DNA from: Desulfobulbus sp.
Lineage (GTDB): Bacteria; Desulfobacterota; Desulfobulbia; Desulfobulbales; Desulfobulbaceae
NCBI GenBank assembly: GCA_003604995.1
Contig: QZJD01000063.1
Location: forward strand, 1 to 46,847
Length of the DNA: 46,847 nucleotides
Reading direction: 5' to 3'
This document shows, piece after piece, positions 7,245-15,402 of this stretch. The notes beneath the pieces are model-generated. The model saw only the letters and a program-made list of their open reading frames with translations, was not told the origin of the DNA and made no database searches. The position numbers and the translations under genes were made by a program. Each line of letters opens with the position of its first letter. Within the stretch, counting starts at the first letter, position 1.

Positions 7245-8241
7245 TTCCTGGAGCATTGCCCTGGTCATCTGCGGGCTGGTGGTGACCTTTCTGATGGGAT
7301 TTGCCGCGCGGAGCGGGATTCGGGTTCTTTTCCACTGGAATCCGGACAGCGATGCCAACCGGCAGATTCAACTGGAAAATGAGATCTGGCTCACCTCCAC
7401 CCTGGTGGAGTGCGCGCTGGGCGTTCAGATCATCTCCCTCGTAGTTTTCGTGCTGGCCGCGGATTTTTACAGCCAGGCGATTGTCGGCGCCATGTGCGCC
7501 ACGGGCAGTCTCCTGGCCAATAACTTCGGGGTGCCCGCCCTGATCGTGAAAATCGGCGGGGTCTTCTTCTATGGCTTCTGGATCGTACTGCATCAACTGG
7601 ATATCAGGTCGGAGCACTACCCCCTGGTCCGGTTAAAATATGTGTACCTGCTGCTCCTCCTGCCGTTTCTGGCCCTCGATCTCACCCTGGGGGTACTCTA
7701 TGTGGCAGGGCTTCATCCTGATATCATCACCTCCTGCTGCGCCGTTGTTTTCGGGGAAACCGCCGGCGGGGGGCCGAATCTGTTGTCCGGATGGTCTCCC
7801 CGGCTCAGTCTGTCGCTGTTTTACGGTTCCGCTCTGGCGCTGCTGGCGATCGGGATTGTGCTGCTGGTTCGCTGGCGGATGTGGGCAAGCCTGCTTTTCA
7901 GCAGTCTTTGTCTCTGGTTTTTCCTCCTCGCCCTGATGGCGGTGACCACCGTGTTTTCGTCGTATATCTATGCCATGCCCTTCCACAAATGCCCTTTCTG
8001 CATTCTGAAGGCCGAATATCATTACATCGGGTTTCTGCTCTATGTGCCGCTGTTTCTCGGGGCTTTTCTGGGGATGAGTGTTATCGTGGCCGAGCCCCTG
8101 CGTTCGCTGGATGGGCTGGAAGAGGTCGTCCCCCGTTTTCAGAAGCGGGCGGTGGTGTCTTGCCTGGCGTTGCTCCTGGTTTTTGTTGGCGTTGCGACGT
8201 ATCCGTATCTCAGATACCTGATCCTTGGCGGGGAAGGATAG
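7234..8241 (+). CDS. polytopic membrane protein with CPFC and Cys-Cys motifs
   Basis: This 335-residue protein is mostly hydrophobic, with about eight predicted membrane helices. It starts at an ATG inside the end of the ATPase 2 gene. Two cysteine pairs stand out: SCC in the loop after helix 4 (HPDIITSCCAVV) and CPFC in a loop near the last helices (PFHKCPFCILKAEY). CPFC is a CxxC redox or metal motif, reminiscent of DsbB/VKOR-type loops, but I cannot assign it to those families. As the last gene of the NosL operon it could be the membrane redox or metal-handling partner of the two ABC transporters. Confidence 0.8.
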   Translation: MFLNSWSIALVICGLVVTFLMGFAARSGIRVLFHWNPDSDANRQIQLENEIWLTSTLVECALGVQIISLVVFVLAADFYSQAIVGAMCATGSLLANNFGVPALIVKIGGVFFYGFWIVLHQLDIRSEHYPLVRLKYVYLLLLLPFLALDLTLGVLYVAGLHPDIITSCCAVVFGETAGGGPNLLSGWSPRLSLSLFYGSALALLAIGIVLLVRWRMWASLLFSSLCLWFFLLALMAVTTVFSSYIYAMPFHKCPFCILKAEYHYIGFLLYVPLFLGAFLGMSVIVAEPLRSLDGLEEVVPRFQKRAVVSCLALLLVFVGVATYPYLRYLILGGEG

Positions 8242-8367
8242 GGCTGTTTCTTATGGTCGATCAGGTATCAGGCTCGCTTGCCTGGTGCCGGCACCGGCGG
8301 GGCGCAAGCAACCCGTTGCCGGCACCGGGGCGAATGTCGGGGCTGTTGCGTGTTTGCGCGGGAATGA

Positions 8368-8904
8368 TCAGTTGTCCGGGGGGAACTTGTTCAATTTTCG
8401 TTGCAGGGTTCGCCGGTGCAGGCCCAGTCTTTTGGCGGCGGCTGAAATGTTGCCTTTGCAGTCATGCAAGACCCGGTTGATGTGCTCCCATTCCATCCTG
8501 GCCAGTGAGGGCGCCTGAAATTCTTCCTCGCTTTCCGGGATATCCAGTTCAGGGCTCTGGGCAAACGCTTTGAGGATATCGTCGACGTCCGCCGGTTTGG
8601 GAAGATAAGAAAGCGCGCCGAGTCGTACCGCTTCCGTGGCGGTGGCAATGCTGCCGTAGCCGGTCAGAACGACGATCTCCAAATCAGGGTGGGCGGCGAG
8701 GCCATCCTTGATTACTTCCAGGCCCGACTTGCCGGGCATTTTCATGTCCACAACCGCCATCGCCGGTTTTTCCTTCCGGATCAGGGCCACGGCTTCCTCA
8801 TAGTTCCCTGCCAAAAAAACCCGGTATTCGCGTTTTTCAAAGGCCCTTCCCAATCGTTCCCGAAAGAGGGGCTCATCATCCACAACGAGTATTGATACGG
8901 TCAT
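8368..8904 (-). CDS. regA: RegA/PrrA-type response regulator
   Basis: This 178-residue two-domain regulator has an N-terminal receiver (acidic pair D9-D10, phospho-acceptor D53 in AVVDMKMPG, conserved Lys in YLPKPAD), a proline/glutamate-rich linker, and a short Fis-type helix-turn-helix at the C-terminus (GNISAAAKRLGLHRRTLQRKL). RTLQRKL and the overall size are diagnostic of RegA/PrrA/ActR, global redox regulators. Start ATG 8904 gives the normal N-terminus; a GTG 42 bp upstream is less likely. The cognate kinase gene lies upstream on the same strand. Likely targets are respiratory genes; none is proven here. Confidence 0.92.
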   Translation of the reverse strand: MTVSILVVDDEPLFRERLGRAFEKREYRVFLAGNYEEAVALIRKEKPAMAVVDMKMPGKSGLEVIKDGLAAHPDLEIVVLTGYGSIATATEAVRLGALSYLPKPADVDDILKAFAQSPELDIPESEEEFQAPSLARMEWEHINRVLHDCKGNISAAAKRLGLHRRTLQRKLNKFPPDN

Positions 8905-9021
8905 GTGTCTGCCTGCTGTGTATTCATTCTCCTGTACCGACCGCACAGGGGGCGGTCGAGCAGGGTTTGTGCTTGCCGCTACGATGCAAGCTGATAATAA
9001 TACCCTATTCTATCATGAAAA

Positions 9022-10407
9022 TCAGGTGCATTGAATCTGGGTTAAGGAAAAACTGATGGTTGCGGTGGTCCCTTTGCCCGGGATCGAGGAAAGAACAAGG
9101 TTTCCGCCAAGGCGTTCCGCCGCGGATTTTGCGAGAAACAGGCCCAGGCCGAGCCCCTTGCCGGGCTCCTTGGTGGTGAAAAAGGGCTCTATCGCCCGAC
9201 TGAGGGTTTCGGCGTCCATGCCCTCCCCCTGATCGCGGATTTCAAAATAAAGAAGGTTTTCATCCTTCCGGCAGGTCACAAGGACCGGACTTTGTTCGTC
9301 AGATGCTTCCAGGGCATTTTTGATCAGGCCCCGAAGAATGCGTTTCAGGGTCCGGAAGGGGACACGGATGGCCAGGTCCTTGACGGCGCAGTGGACCTGT
9401 ATTCTCCTGCGCATGGTCTCGGGGAACCAGGAAAGGACCTCGGTGCACAGTTCGTAAACAGTAATGACCCGCAGGGCCTCGGCCAGATGCTCCCCGGCGT
9501 CGGCGGACATCTGGTAGAGGATTTCCCGGCAACGATCCACCTGATCCCTGATCAGCATGGTGTCTTCGATCAGTTCAGGGTCGGCCTGCTGCTTTTTTAA
9601 GGTCGAGAGCATCTCCCCCGAGGCGACGGCAATGGTGGCCAGCGGGGTGGAAAATTCATGGGCGGCGCCCGCGGCAAGGGTAGCCAGGGAGGCAAGCTTT
9701 TCGCTGCGGTTTTTTTCCATTTCCAGTTCGTCCAGCGTTTGTTGATGACCCTCGATGTCCTTTTGGATCCTGCTGACAAAAAATACGAGAAAAAAGACCG
9801 TAATGGCAAAGGCAAGCCACATGCCCTGGAGGTGCAGGGCCATGTCGCCGCTCATGCTTTGGCCGGTGATCAATTGTGTATGGCAGTCGGCTCCTTGCGG
9901 ATTAAGCAGGGCTGGATCCAGGGGAGCGGAGATCGGAGCGGGTAGAAAAAAAAGGGCGGCATAGCAGAAGATGGTGAAACATGCGAGAAACCAGGCCCAG
10001 AGGGGCCGCATGAGGATCGCCCCGAGAGAGATATGGGTGAGAAAGAGAAAGGTGAAGGGGTTCATCGGGCCACCGGTCGCATGCAACAGGGCGGTGAGCA
10101 GGAGAACGTCGAGAAGCATGACCATGGCGAACAGGAGACCGGGAATGGCTTTCTTTTTTTTCTGAAAAAAAGCGTAAAAAGCGAGGTTGGTGCCGGCGCC
10201 GAAGAGGATGATCAGAATCAGGAGGGGGAGGGGGGTGGTGATCTGAAAAAAAATATAGACGGCCAGAATGAGGAGGAACTGGCAGACGAGTGCCCCCCAG
10301 CGAAGCAGCAGGAGCCATGACGTGGCCAGGATCGATTGCTTGGTGCTCCCTCCGTGCCGGCTGATGAAAACGCGAATTTTATCCAGGGACGGAGACATGC
10401 GCTGCAT
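9022..10407 (-). CDS. regB: RegB/PrrB-type redox sensor histidine kinase
   Basis: This is a membrane sensor kinase of about 461 residues. Six hydrophobic segments precede a dimerisation/H-box AAGAAHEFSTPLATI (His about residue 250), N-box LIKNALEAS, G1 DQGEGMD and G2 GKGLGLGLF. The heptapeptide GGPMNPF (about residues 112-118) matches the GGxxNPF quinone-binding motif of RegB. The linker before the H-box has no cysteine, so the redox-active Cys265 of Rhodobacter RegB is absent; the only soluble-loop cysteine is in GADCHTQ. The start is uncertain: ATG 10407 or 10398, neither with a good ribosome-binding site. The open frame continues upstream into a repeat element and that part is excluded. 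Confidence 0.88.
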   Translation of the reverse strand: MQRMSPSLDKIRVFISRHGGSTKQSILATSWLLLLRWGALVCQFLLILAVYIFFQITTPLPLLILIILFGAGTNLAFYAFFQKKKKAIPGLLFAMVMLLDVLLLTALLHATGGPMNPFTFLFLTHISLGAILMRPLWAWFLACFTIFCYAALFFLPAPISAPLDPALLNPQGADCHTQLITGQSMSGDMALHLQGMWLAFAITVFFLVFFVSRIQKDIEGHQQTLDELEMEKNRSEKLASLATLAAGAAHEFSTPLATIAVASGEMLSTLKKQQADPELIEDTMLIRDQVDRCREILYQMSADAGEHLAEALRVITVYELCTEVLSWFPETMRRRIQVHCAVKDLAIRVPFRTLKRILRGLIKNALEASDEQSPVLVTCRKDENLLYFEIRDQGEGMDAETLSRAIEPFFTTKEPGKGLGLGLFLAKSAAERLGGNLVLSSIPGKGTTATISFSLTQIQCT

Positions 10408-10529
10408 TAGATTCAGTGTGGTTTTGGTATGATGGGTACGCTCAGCAATAATGTACAACAGTTTCTTTCTTAGCACACGTGCGCCAGAAATACGAGAAAA
10501 GAACTGATCGGGAGAATGGAGCGGGATTT

Positions 10530-10681
10530 CCTGCGACAATTTGCCCAATTTCAGATCAGGTGAACTTGTGCTAATAAGTAAGTGTTCTCTTTCTTCCGGC
10601 GTTCTCTGGGGCGATATTTTTCTCATCAGGCGGCTTACTGACGGGAATAAAAAAAAATATCTCTTCGGAGAACGCCCCCCC
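10530..10681 (+). repeat. hairpin repeat element, copy 1
   Basis: The element consists of a conserved 21-bp block (10530-10550), a non-conserved 33-bp spacer and a conserved core (10584-10681). The core folds into a long hairpin: GGCGTTCTC (10598) pairs with GAGAACGCC (10668-10676) and GATATTTTT (10613) with AAAAATATC (10653-10661). Between them lie G-U pairable bases if the plus strand is transcribed. The copy 390 bp downstream differs in only about 3 of 97 core positions. No transposase is attached. Confidence 0.85.
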
Positions 10682-10847
10682 TTTGCAATCCAAATCAAAG
10701 CAGTCCCGAATCCATCTCGTTTCACCTGTTTTCTTGTGAGCCTCTCATGGAAACTCCACAGTAAAGTCATTTGGTTAGGTTTCGCAAGCGCCTTGTCTGA
10801 TTTATCATGCCTTTGTTGAGTACTATTGATTTCCCGGAGTGAAGACT

Positions 10848-10863
10848 ACCCCGAGTCCGGGGT
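10848..10863. other. short hairpin in the 10408-11441 gap
   Basis: ACCCCG-AGTC-CGGGGT forms a 6-bp GC-rich stem between the two repeat copies. The 1034-bp stretch from 10408 to 11441 holds no gene I can support. It contains the two repeat copies, this hairpin and the ArsR operator. A 159-codon open frame at 10864-11343 on the minus strand runs through the repeat and is not considered coding. Confidence 0.45.
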
Positions 10864-10919
10864 TCAGCGTGGCCGTTGATTTGCTGCACTCCGGAGAAGA
10901 TGAAGAATGGAAAAGCTTG

Positions 10920-11071
10920 CCTGCGACAATTTGCCCAATTCCGTGAAAGAGAAATTTCTGATATGAAATAATAGTTCTCTTTCTTCCGGCGTTCTCCGGG
11001 GCGATATTTTTCTCATCAGGCGGCTTACTGGCGGGAATAAAAAAAAATATCTCTTCGGGGAACGCCCCCCC
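10920..11071 (+). repeat. hairpin repeat element, copy 2
   Basis: This copy lies exactly 390 bp after copy 1, with the same internal spacing: 21-bp block at 10920-10940 and core at 10974-11071. The outer stem GGCGTTCTC (10988) now faces GGGAACGCC (11058-11066). Compared with copy 1, one A-U pair has become G-U and one G-U has become G-C. Two of the three core differences therefore keep pairing on plus-strand RNA, which favours a transcribed structured element over a purely DNA-level palindrome. Confidence 0.85.
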
Positions 11072-11407
11072 CTTTCTCCATTTCGTTTTTTGCTTCCATA
11101 AAAACCTGCATCCTGCGGAAAGTTGAGTATTGTCGACGCCCCAGCTTCAAGTTCTGTTTTTTTCGGGTCAAAATCAGTTCTGAATCTGCATGGAGAGCGA
11201 TGTTCCTGAAATTGGTATGTACGTGCCGGGGGCCGACCCTGCCAATTCTGCTGAGCTCTCAACAAGGACAAACGCCGGGCATCCGCTGCTGAGATTTTAT
11301 GAACTTGCAGGGTGTGCCGGCTTCTTGTGAAACGGAAAGCCACCTGCTGGTCGGGTCGGCCACGGTGACCGGGTGAGAATTAACTTGCGAAATCTTGCGG
11401 GATAATA

Positions 11408-11425
11408 TATGAGTATATGTTCATA
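11408..11425. promoter_or_regulatory. SmtB/ArsR-family operator
   Basis: The imperfect palindrome TATGAGTATATGTTCATA (minus strand TATGAACATATACTCATA) lies 17 bp before the arsR-type start codon and just before its AAGGAG. It has the TGAACA half-site and spacing typical of SmtB/ZiaR/CadC operators, which supports autoregulation of the sensor and the following permease. A very similar site occurs at 29259-29280. Confidence 0.7.
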
Positions 11426-11441
11426 CTTTAAAGGAGTGTTC

Positions 11442-11813
11442 ATGCGCCAGGAACAATATCCTCAGGAAATGGATCGGTGCGGGGTTCGATGCATCCATCA
11501 GGAAAGAGTTGCCCATGCCCGGACATCCGCGCTTCCGGCCGTGGAGCTTGATCAGCTCGCGCAACTGTTCAAGGCCATGGGTGACGGGACCAGGCTGCGT
11601 ATCCTGTGCGCCCTTGAGGAAGGGGAGATGTGCGTCTGCGATCTCGCCGCCTGCCTAGGGGTGACGGAGTCGGCGGTCAGCCACCAGCTGCGGCAGCTGC
11701 GGCAGCTGCGGCTCGTAGCCAATCGGCGGGACGGCCAGGTCCTCTATTACCGATTGGATGATCATCATATCGGTCAACTGATTTGCCTTGCCCTGGAGCA
11801 TGTTCGGGAGTGA
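11442..11813 (+). CDS. ArsR/SmtB-family metal-sensing repressor with two metal sites
   Basis: This 123-residue winged-helix repressor starts at ATG 11442 with AAGGAG 5 nt upstream. It carries both known metal sites of the family. The alpha3N site is C13 and C17 (CGVRC) with C64 and C66 (MCVCDLA). The alpha5 site is D107-x-H109, H120-x2-E123 (DDHHIG and EHVRE), exactly spaced as in SmtB. The recognition helix is TESAVSHQLRQL. Proteins with both sites (CadC, ZiaR) sense Zn, Cd or Pb. It is followed 8 bp later by a metal-efflux permease and has its own operator upstream. Confidence 0.95.
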   Translation: MRQEQYPQEMDRCGVRCIHQERVAHARTSALPAVELDQLAQLFKAMGDGTRLRILCALEEGEMCVCDLAACLGVTESAVSHQLRQLRQLRLVANRRDGQVLYYRLDDHHIGQLICLALEHVRE

Positions 11814-11821
11814 TTGAGACT

Positions 11822-13030
11822 ATGCAGGTTTTTCTTAACGTTTTCATGGACATCGGCATGGCGACCTGGGCGCTTCTGCTGGACGCTTCGGTGTATATAA
11901 TCATCGGTCTGCTGGCAGGCGGCATGCTCAAGTCGTTTCTTTCGCCCGGCTATGTCGCAGCCCACCTGGGAAAGGGGCGATTCACTTCCGTGATCAAGGC
12001 GGCCATTCTTGGGATTCCGCTCCCGCTGTGCTCTTGCGGAGTGCTGCCGGCGGCTGCTTCTCTGAAGAAGCAGGGGGCAAGTAACGGTGCAACCACCGCC
12101 TTTCTGATCTCCACCCCTGAATCAGGTGTGGACTCCATCGCTGTTTCCTGGGTTCTGCTTGATCCGTTGATGACGCTTTTTAGGCCCCTCGCCGCCTTTC
12201 TTACCGCCGTGGTTGCCGGAATCAGCGAGAATTTGCTGCATCCGCCACGGCATGAGGATCTGGTCGGAGATGGCGGAAGAGATGTTTCGCCCCCGGGCAA
12301 AAGCGACGGGGAAGCCGAAGAACAGGCGGCTGCGGGGTTTGCTGCCCGATTCAGGGAGGGGATACGGTATGCCATGGTGGAACTGTGGGGGGATCTGGCT
12401 GGGTCCTTTTTTTTGGGTTTGCTTATCGCCGGCGTCGTAGCGGTTTTTGTGCCTGACGATTTTTTGCAGCAATATCTGGGCGGCGGGCTGACCTCCATGC
12501 TGGTAATGCTTGTTTTCGGTATCCCGCTGTACATCTGTGCCACCGCCTCTACCCCCATAGCCGCCGCCTTTATTCTCAAAGGGGTCAGCCCGGGAGCGGT
12601 GCTGGTTTTTCTGCTGGTGGGGCCGGCGACCAATATTGCCACGATTACCGTCCTGACCAGACTCATTGGAAAGCGATCCACCGCGGTCTACCTTATTGCC
12701 ATCGCCGTGGTGAGCATCCTCTGCGGGCTGGCGCTTGATCAGCTCTATTCCTTTTTGGGAATTTCAGCGCAAGCCACGGTGGGCAAGGCGGCGGAAGTCG
12801 TTCCGGACTGGTTAGGGGTTCCGGCAACGGTTCTGCTCCTTCTGCTCTCGGTCCGCCCAGTGGCGCGGATATTCCGGAAATGGTTCGGCTTGCAACCGAA
12901 AGGATGCGCATGTCCGCCGGGGACGCCGGTTGCGAATCCGTTGCCATTGGCCGGCGGAACGACCTCGGCTTGCGGGACAGGCTGTCAGTGCACAGGCGGT
13001 CAGGAATCGCCGGACCGGCCTGAAGGCTGA
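11822..13030 (+). CDS. SO_0444-type Cu/Zn efflux permease (DUF318/ArsP-like)
   Basis: This inner-membrane permease of 402 residues has two blocks of membrane helices separated by a charged loop. The motif IPLPLCSCGVLPAA in the first block and GIPLYICATASTPIAA in the second are the repeated signature of this permease family. A Cys-rich C-terminal tail (CACPPG and CGTGCQC) may bind metal. Start ATG 11822 follows the repressor gene by 8 bp, so the pair is one operon under the upstream operator. It likely exports Zn, Cu or Cd; ArsP-like organoarsenical export is the alternative. The stop lies 1 bp from the stop of the convergent L,D-transpeptidase gene. Confidence 0.88.
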   Translation: MQVFLNVFMDIGMATWALLLDASVYIIIGLLAGGMLKSFLSPGYVAAHLGKGRFTSVIKAAILGIPLPLCSCGVLPAAASLKKQGASNGATTAFLISTPESGVDSIAVSWVLLDPLMTLFRPLAAFLTAVVAGISENLLHPPRHEDLVGDGGRDVSPPGKSDGEAEEQAAAGFAARFREGIRYAMVELWGDLAGSFFLGLLIAGVVAVFVPDDFLQQYLGGGLTSMLVMLVFGIPLYICATASTPIAAAFILKGVSPGAVLVFLLVGPATNIATITVLTRLIGKRSTAVYLIAIAVVSILCGLALDQLYSFLGISAQATVGKAAEVVPDWLGVPATVLLLLLSVRPVARIFRKWFGLQPKGCACPPGTPVANPLPLAGGTTSACGTGCQCTGGQESPDRPEG

Positions 13031-13031
13031 T

Positions 13032-14729
13032 TTACGGGGAAAGGGACGGATACTTGCAGAGGCGGCTGCCGCCCCGCGGCAAGAGTGCCTGTTGCAGCAG
13101 GGCGTCCCTGCCGTACACGTCCTTGAAAAAGGAAACCTCGCCGCTTTGCGGATCAACGGCCACCGTCCGATAGACAATATGGATCGGGACCGGTTTTTTG
13201 AGGACAATGACCGTCCGTTTACCGCCCTCCACGATCTGTTGAACCCGCTCCATGGTCCAGCTTGCATCGTCGCCGCGCAACAGGTAAAAAGCAAGTTCGA
13301 TCGGCCGCTGCACCCTGATGCAGCCATGGCTGAAGGCTCGGTCATCGCGACTGAACAGGGCGCGCGTTGGGGTATCGTGCAGATACACGTCGTGCCGGTT
13401 GGGAAAGACGAATTTGACCCTTCCTAGGGCGTTGTCGGGGCCGGGTTCCTGTCTGAACCGGTAGCGATTGACTTTCCCGCCCAGTTTCGGCCAGTTGAGA
13501 GTGGCGGGATCCACCTCTGGGCCGTTGTCGTTCCAGCCGTCGAAGATGCGGATATTATTTTTGCGCAGATAAGCCGGATCCTTCAGGACCTCGCCCACAA
13601 TTTCGTTTTTGACGATGGATGTGGGGATGTTCCAGTAGGGGTTGAATTCCAGGTAGCGGATCCGGTCGCTGAATACCGGAGTCTTGTGGTACACCTTGCC
13701 GACGATGACCGGGCTGGAAAATTCCACGCGCTCATCCTGTCTGGCCTGGAGGTGAAAGCCGGCGATGTTCACGTAGATCCGCTTGCCCTCGAGCCTGTGC
13801 GGCAGCCAGCGCCAAAGCTCCATGTTGATCAGGATCTGGTCGATGCGCTCTTCCACCGGGACATTCATCGCCGCCAGGGTATTCTTGCCGATGATCCCAT
13901 CGGTGTTCAGGTTGTGCCGTGCTTGAAAGCGTTGCACCGTTGCGACCAGTTCCGGATCAAAAAGGAGACCGCTATCCCGGTCGTCGCTGGAGTCCCCGTT
14001 GATCGCCAGCAGCTGCCGGACAGCAGGAATGCGCGCATCTTCCATCCCCGGTTTGATGCTGGGGCCCGGCGGGATGGCCGGCCAGCCGCCCTGCTCGGCG
14101 ATGGAGCGGTATCGGGCGAGGGCCGAGCGAAGCAGCCGATAGGCGTCATGGGCGGGAATCTGATCATGGAGAAAGCGTTCCAGGTCCTGTGCCTGGATAG
14201 CCTCCAGGATGAGCCGGCCGGAATCGTTCCCCACATTTTCACGGTCGGATGCGAAAAGGTGCGGATCGAGCAGGCAGGGTTCTGCCCGGCCATAGGCCAT
14301 GTCGCGCAGATAGGCGCTGAGTCCCTGGGTGAGGAGAATGTCGAGCCGGGCCAGTTCCACGGGTTTTGTGCTTGACCAGAGGCGGAAGATGTCGGGCACA
14401 AAGAAATCATCAGGGTTCAGGCCTTCGTCAAATGAAGAATTCAGGGTATTGGCTATGGTCAGGGCCGCCCGGCCCGGCCCCTCCCGGCCGATCCAGAGAG
14501 GGCGCATTTCCCGCTGAGCATAGAGCTCAACGATATGCTCTTCAATGGTTTGATCGGCGGGCAGGGCGAGGGCGGGTTCCGTGCCCGGCGCCGCCTTGTT
14601 CTCCATGATATCCATCAGCGCGAGCTGGATGGGATCGTTGATCTGGGTGGTGCCTGCGCCCGGTCCCGGAGAAAAAAAGAGCAGGAAGACAAGGAGGACG
14701 CACGACCTGGAAACACTATGACGAGACAT
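13032..14729 (-). CDS. L,D-transpeptidase, YcbB/LdtD type
   Basis: This 565-residue periplasmic enzyme has a signal peptide, an N-terminal scaffold domain, a peptidoglycan-binding helix bundle (VATVQRFQARHNLNTDGIIGKNTLAAMN) and a YkuD catalytic domain. The catalytic motif SHGCIRV holds H468 and C470. It should form 3-3 cross-links in peptidoglycan or attach proteins to it. ATG 14729 is chosen because it gives a clean signal peptide; an upstream in-frame extension does not. It is convergent with the permease gene (1 bp between stops) and divergent from the cytochrome gene. Confidence 0.92.
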   Translation of the reverse strand: MSRHSVSRSCVLLVFLLFFSPGPGAGTTQINDPIQLALMDIMENKAAPGTEPALALPADQTIEEHIVELYAQREMRPLWIGREGPGRAALTIANTLNSSFDEGLNPDDFFVPDIFRLWSSTKPVELARLDILLTQGLSAYLRDMAYGRAEPCLLDPHLFASDRENVGNDSGRLILEAIQAQDLERFLHDQIPAHDAYRLLRSALARYRSIAEQGGWPAIPPGPSIKPGMEDARIPAVRQLLAINGDSSDDRDSGLLFDPELVATVQRFQARHNLNTDGIIGKNTLAAMNVPVEERIDQILINMELWRWLPHRLEGKRIYVNIAGFHLQARQDERVEFSSPVIVGKVYHKTPVFSDRIRYLEFNPYWNIPTSIVKNEIVGEVLKDPAYLRKNNIRIFDGWNDNGPEVDPATLNWPKLGGKVNRYRFRQEPGPDNALGRVKFVFPNRHDVYLHDTPTRALFSRDDRAFSHGCIRVQRPIELAFYLLRGDDASWTMERVQQIVEGGKRTVIVLKKPVPIHIVYRTVAVDPQSGEVSFFKDVYGRDALLQQALLPRGGSRLCKYPSLSP

Positions 14730-14863
14730 GAACGATCCGTTGGTTTGTGGTGACGGATGAGGCGGGACGGCTGTTTTGGCACGATTCGCCTGACGGTACA
14801 CTCTTTTGTTATCCGGAAGTCGATCGGTTTGTCCAGATATTTGCCGGGCAAGGGCTGATTTTT

Positions 14864-14893
14864 TTGACAGGTATCGTTACAATACGGTAATAG
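14864..14893 (+). promoter_or_regulatory. sigma-70-like promoter for the cytochrome c gene
   Basis: TTGACA (14864-14869) and TAATAG (14888-14893) are separated by 18 bp and lie about 50 bp before the cytochrome start codon. The -35 box is perfect and the -10 box is fair. An internal GTAT...ATAC dyad lies in the spacer. Confidence 0.5.
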
Positions 14894-14942
14894 TGCTACA
14901 GTGAAGGAGGGTAAGCCGATCCTTTAATTGACGGAGTGAAAT

Positions 14943-15350
14943 ATGAAAAAGAAATTGGTGGTGGCGGTCGCGCTGCTCGTGGGGACAACATGGGTGACCG
15001 GTCTTGAGGCCAGGCCGAGCAAACGTTTTGACGAACGAACCCAGATGTGCCGGATCATCGGCCAGGGCCGTCTGGACTGGGAGAGCGAGGCCTGGGGGGT
15101 AGGGGGGAAAAAGTTTCAGGAGGTGTGCAAGAGCTGTCACGGCAGGGAGAGCGGCAAGGACGCACCCTTCCTGCATGCCCAGACCTATACCTCCAAGGGG
15201 TGGAACACCATTTTCGCCAGCCGAAGGGTCCCCTGCGCCATGGATGGTTCATGGGGAGCGCTCAGCGAGGATGAGATCCAGTTCATCAACGATTATCTTT
15301 TTCGGAATGCTGCCTGGACCTTTGATCCGAACAGCAGCGATTCCTGCTGA
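14943..15350 (+). CDS. exported monoheme cytochrome c
   Basis: This 135-residue protein has a signal peptide (residues 1-23) and one heme motif CKSCH in KFQEVCKSCHGRESG. A possible distal ligand region lies downstream (FLHAQTYTSKGWNTIF) and the C-terminus ends in SDSC. The ending LSEDEIQFINDYLFRNAA resembles the terminal helix of class I cytochromes. Start ATG 14943 has GGAG about 8 nt upstream. It stands alone between divergent and convergent genes with its own promoter and terminator. Its electron partners are unknown. Confidence 0.88.
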   Translation: MKKKLVVAVALLVGTTWVTGLEARPSKRFDERTQMCRIIGQGRLDWESEAWGVGGKKFQEVCKSCHGRESGKDAPFLHAQTYTSKGWNTIFASRRVPCAMDGSWGALSEDEIQFINDYLFRNAAWTFDPNSSDSC

Positions 15351-15357
15351 TGACCTT

Positions 15358-15379
15358 TTTTCTCCCGGTCGGGAGAAAA
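15358..15379. terminator. bidirectional intrinsic terminator
   Basis: TTTTCTCCCG-GT-CGGGAGAAAA is a perfect 10-bp stem with T-runs at the left and A-runs at the right. It can terminate both the rightward cytochrome transcript and the leftward feoA transcript, which converge here. Confidence 0.8.
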
Positions 15380-15402
15380 GAAAAAAAAGGACGAGGGGCG
15401 GC

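Noticed and set aside
8242-8367. Repeated GCCGGCACCGG segments as a terminator between convergent genes
   Set aside because: The segments are mainly short direct repeats and no T-run follows on either strand, so a terminator call is not supported.
10408-10770. N-terminal extension of the RegB-type kinase
   Set aside because: The in-frame 121 codons upstream of ATG 10407 translate the repeat element and do not resemble RegB proteins.
10864-11343. 159-codon open frame on the minus strand
   Set aside because: It runs through hairpin repeat copy 2, has no ribosome-binding site or recognisable domain, and shares its only repeated segment with the spurious upstream extension of the regB frame through copy 1.
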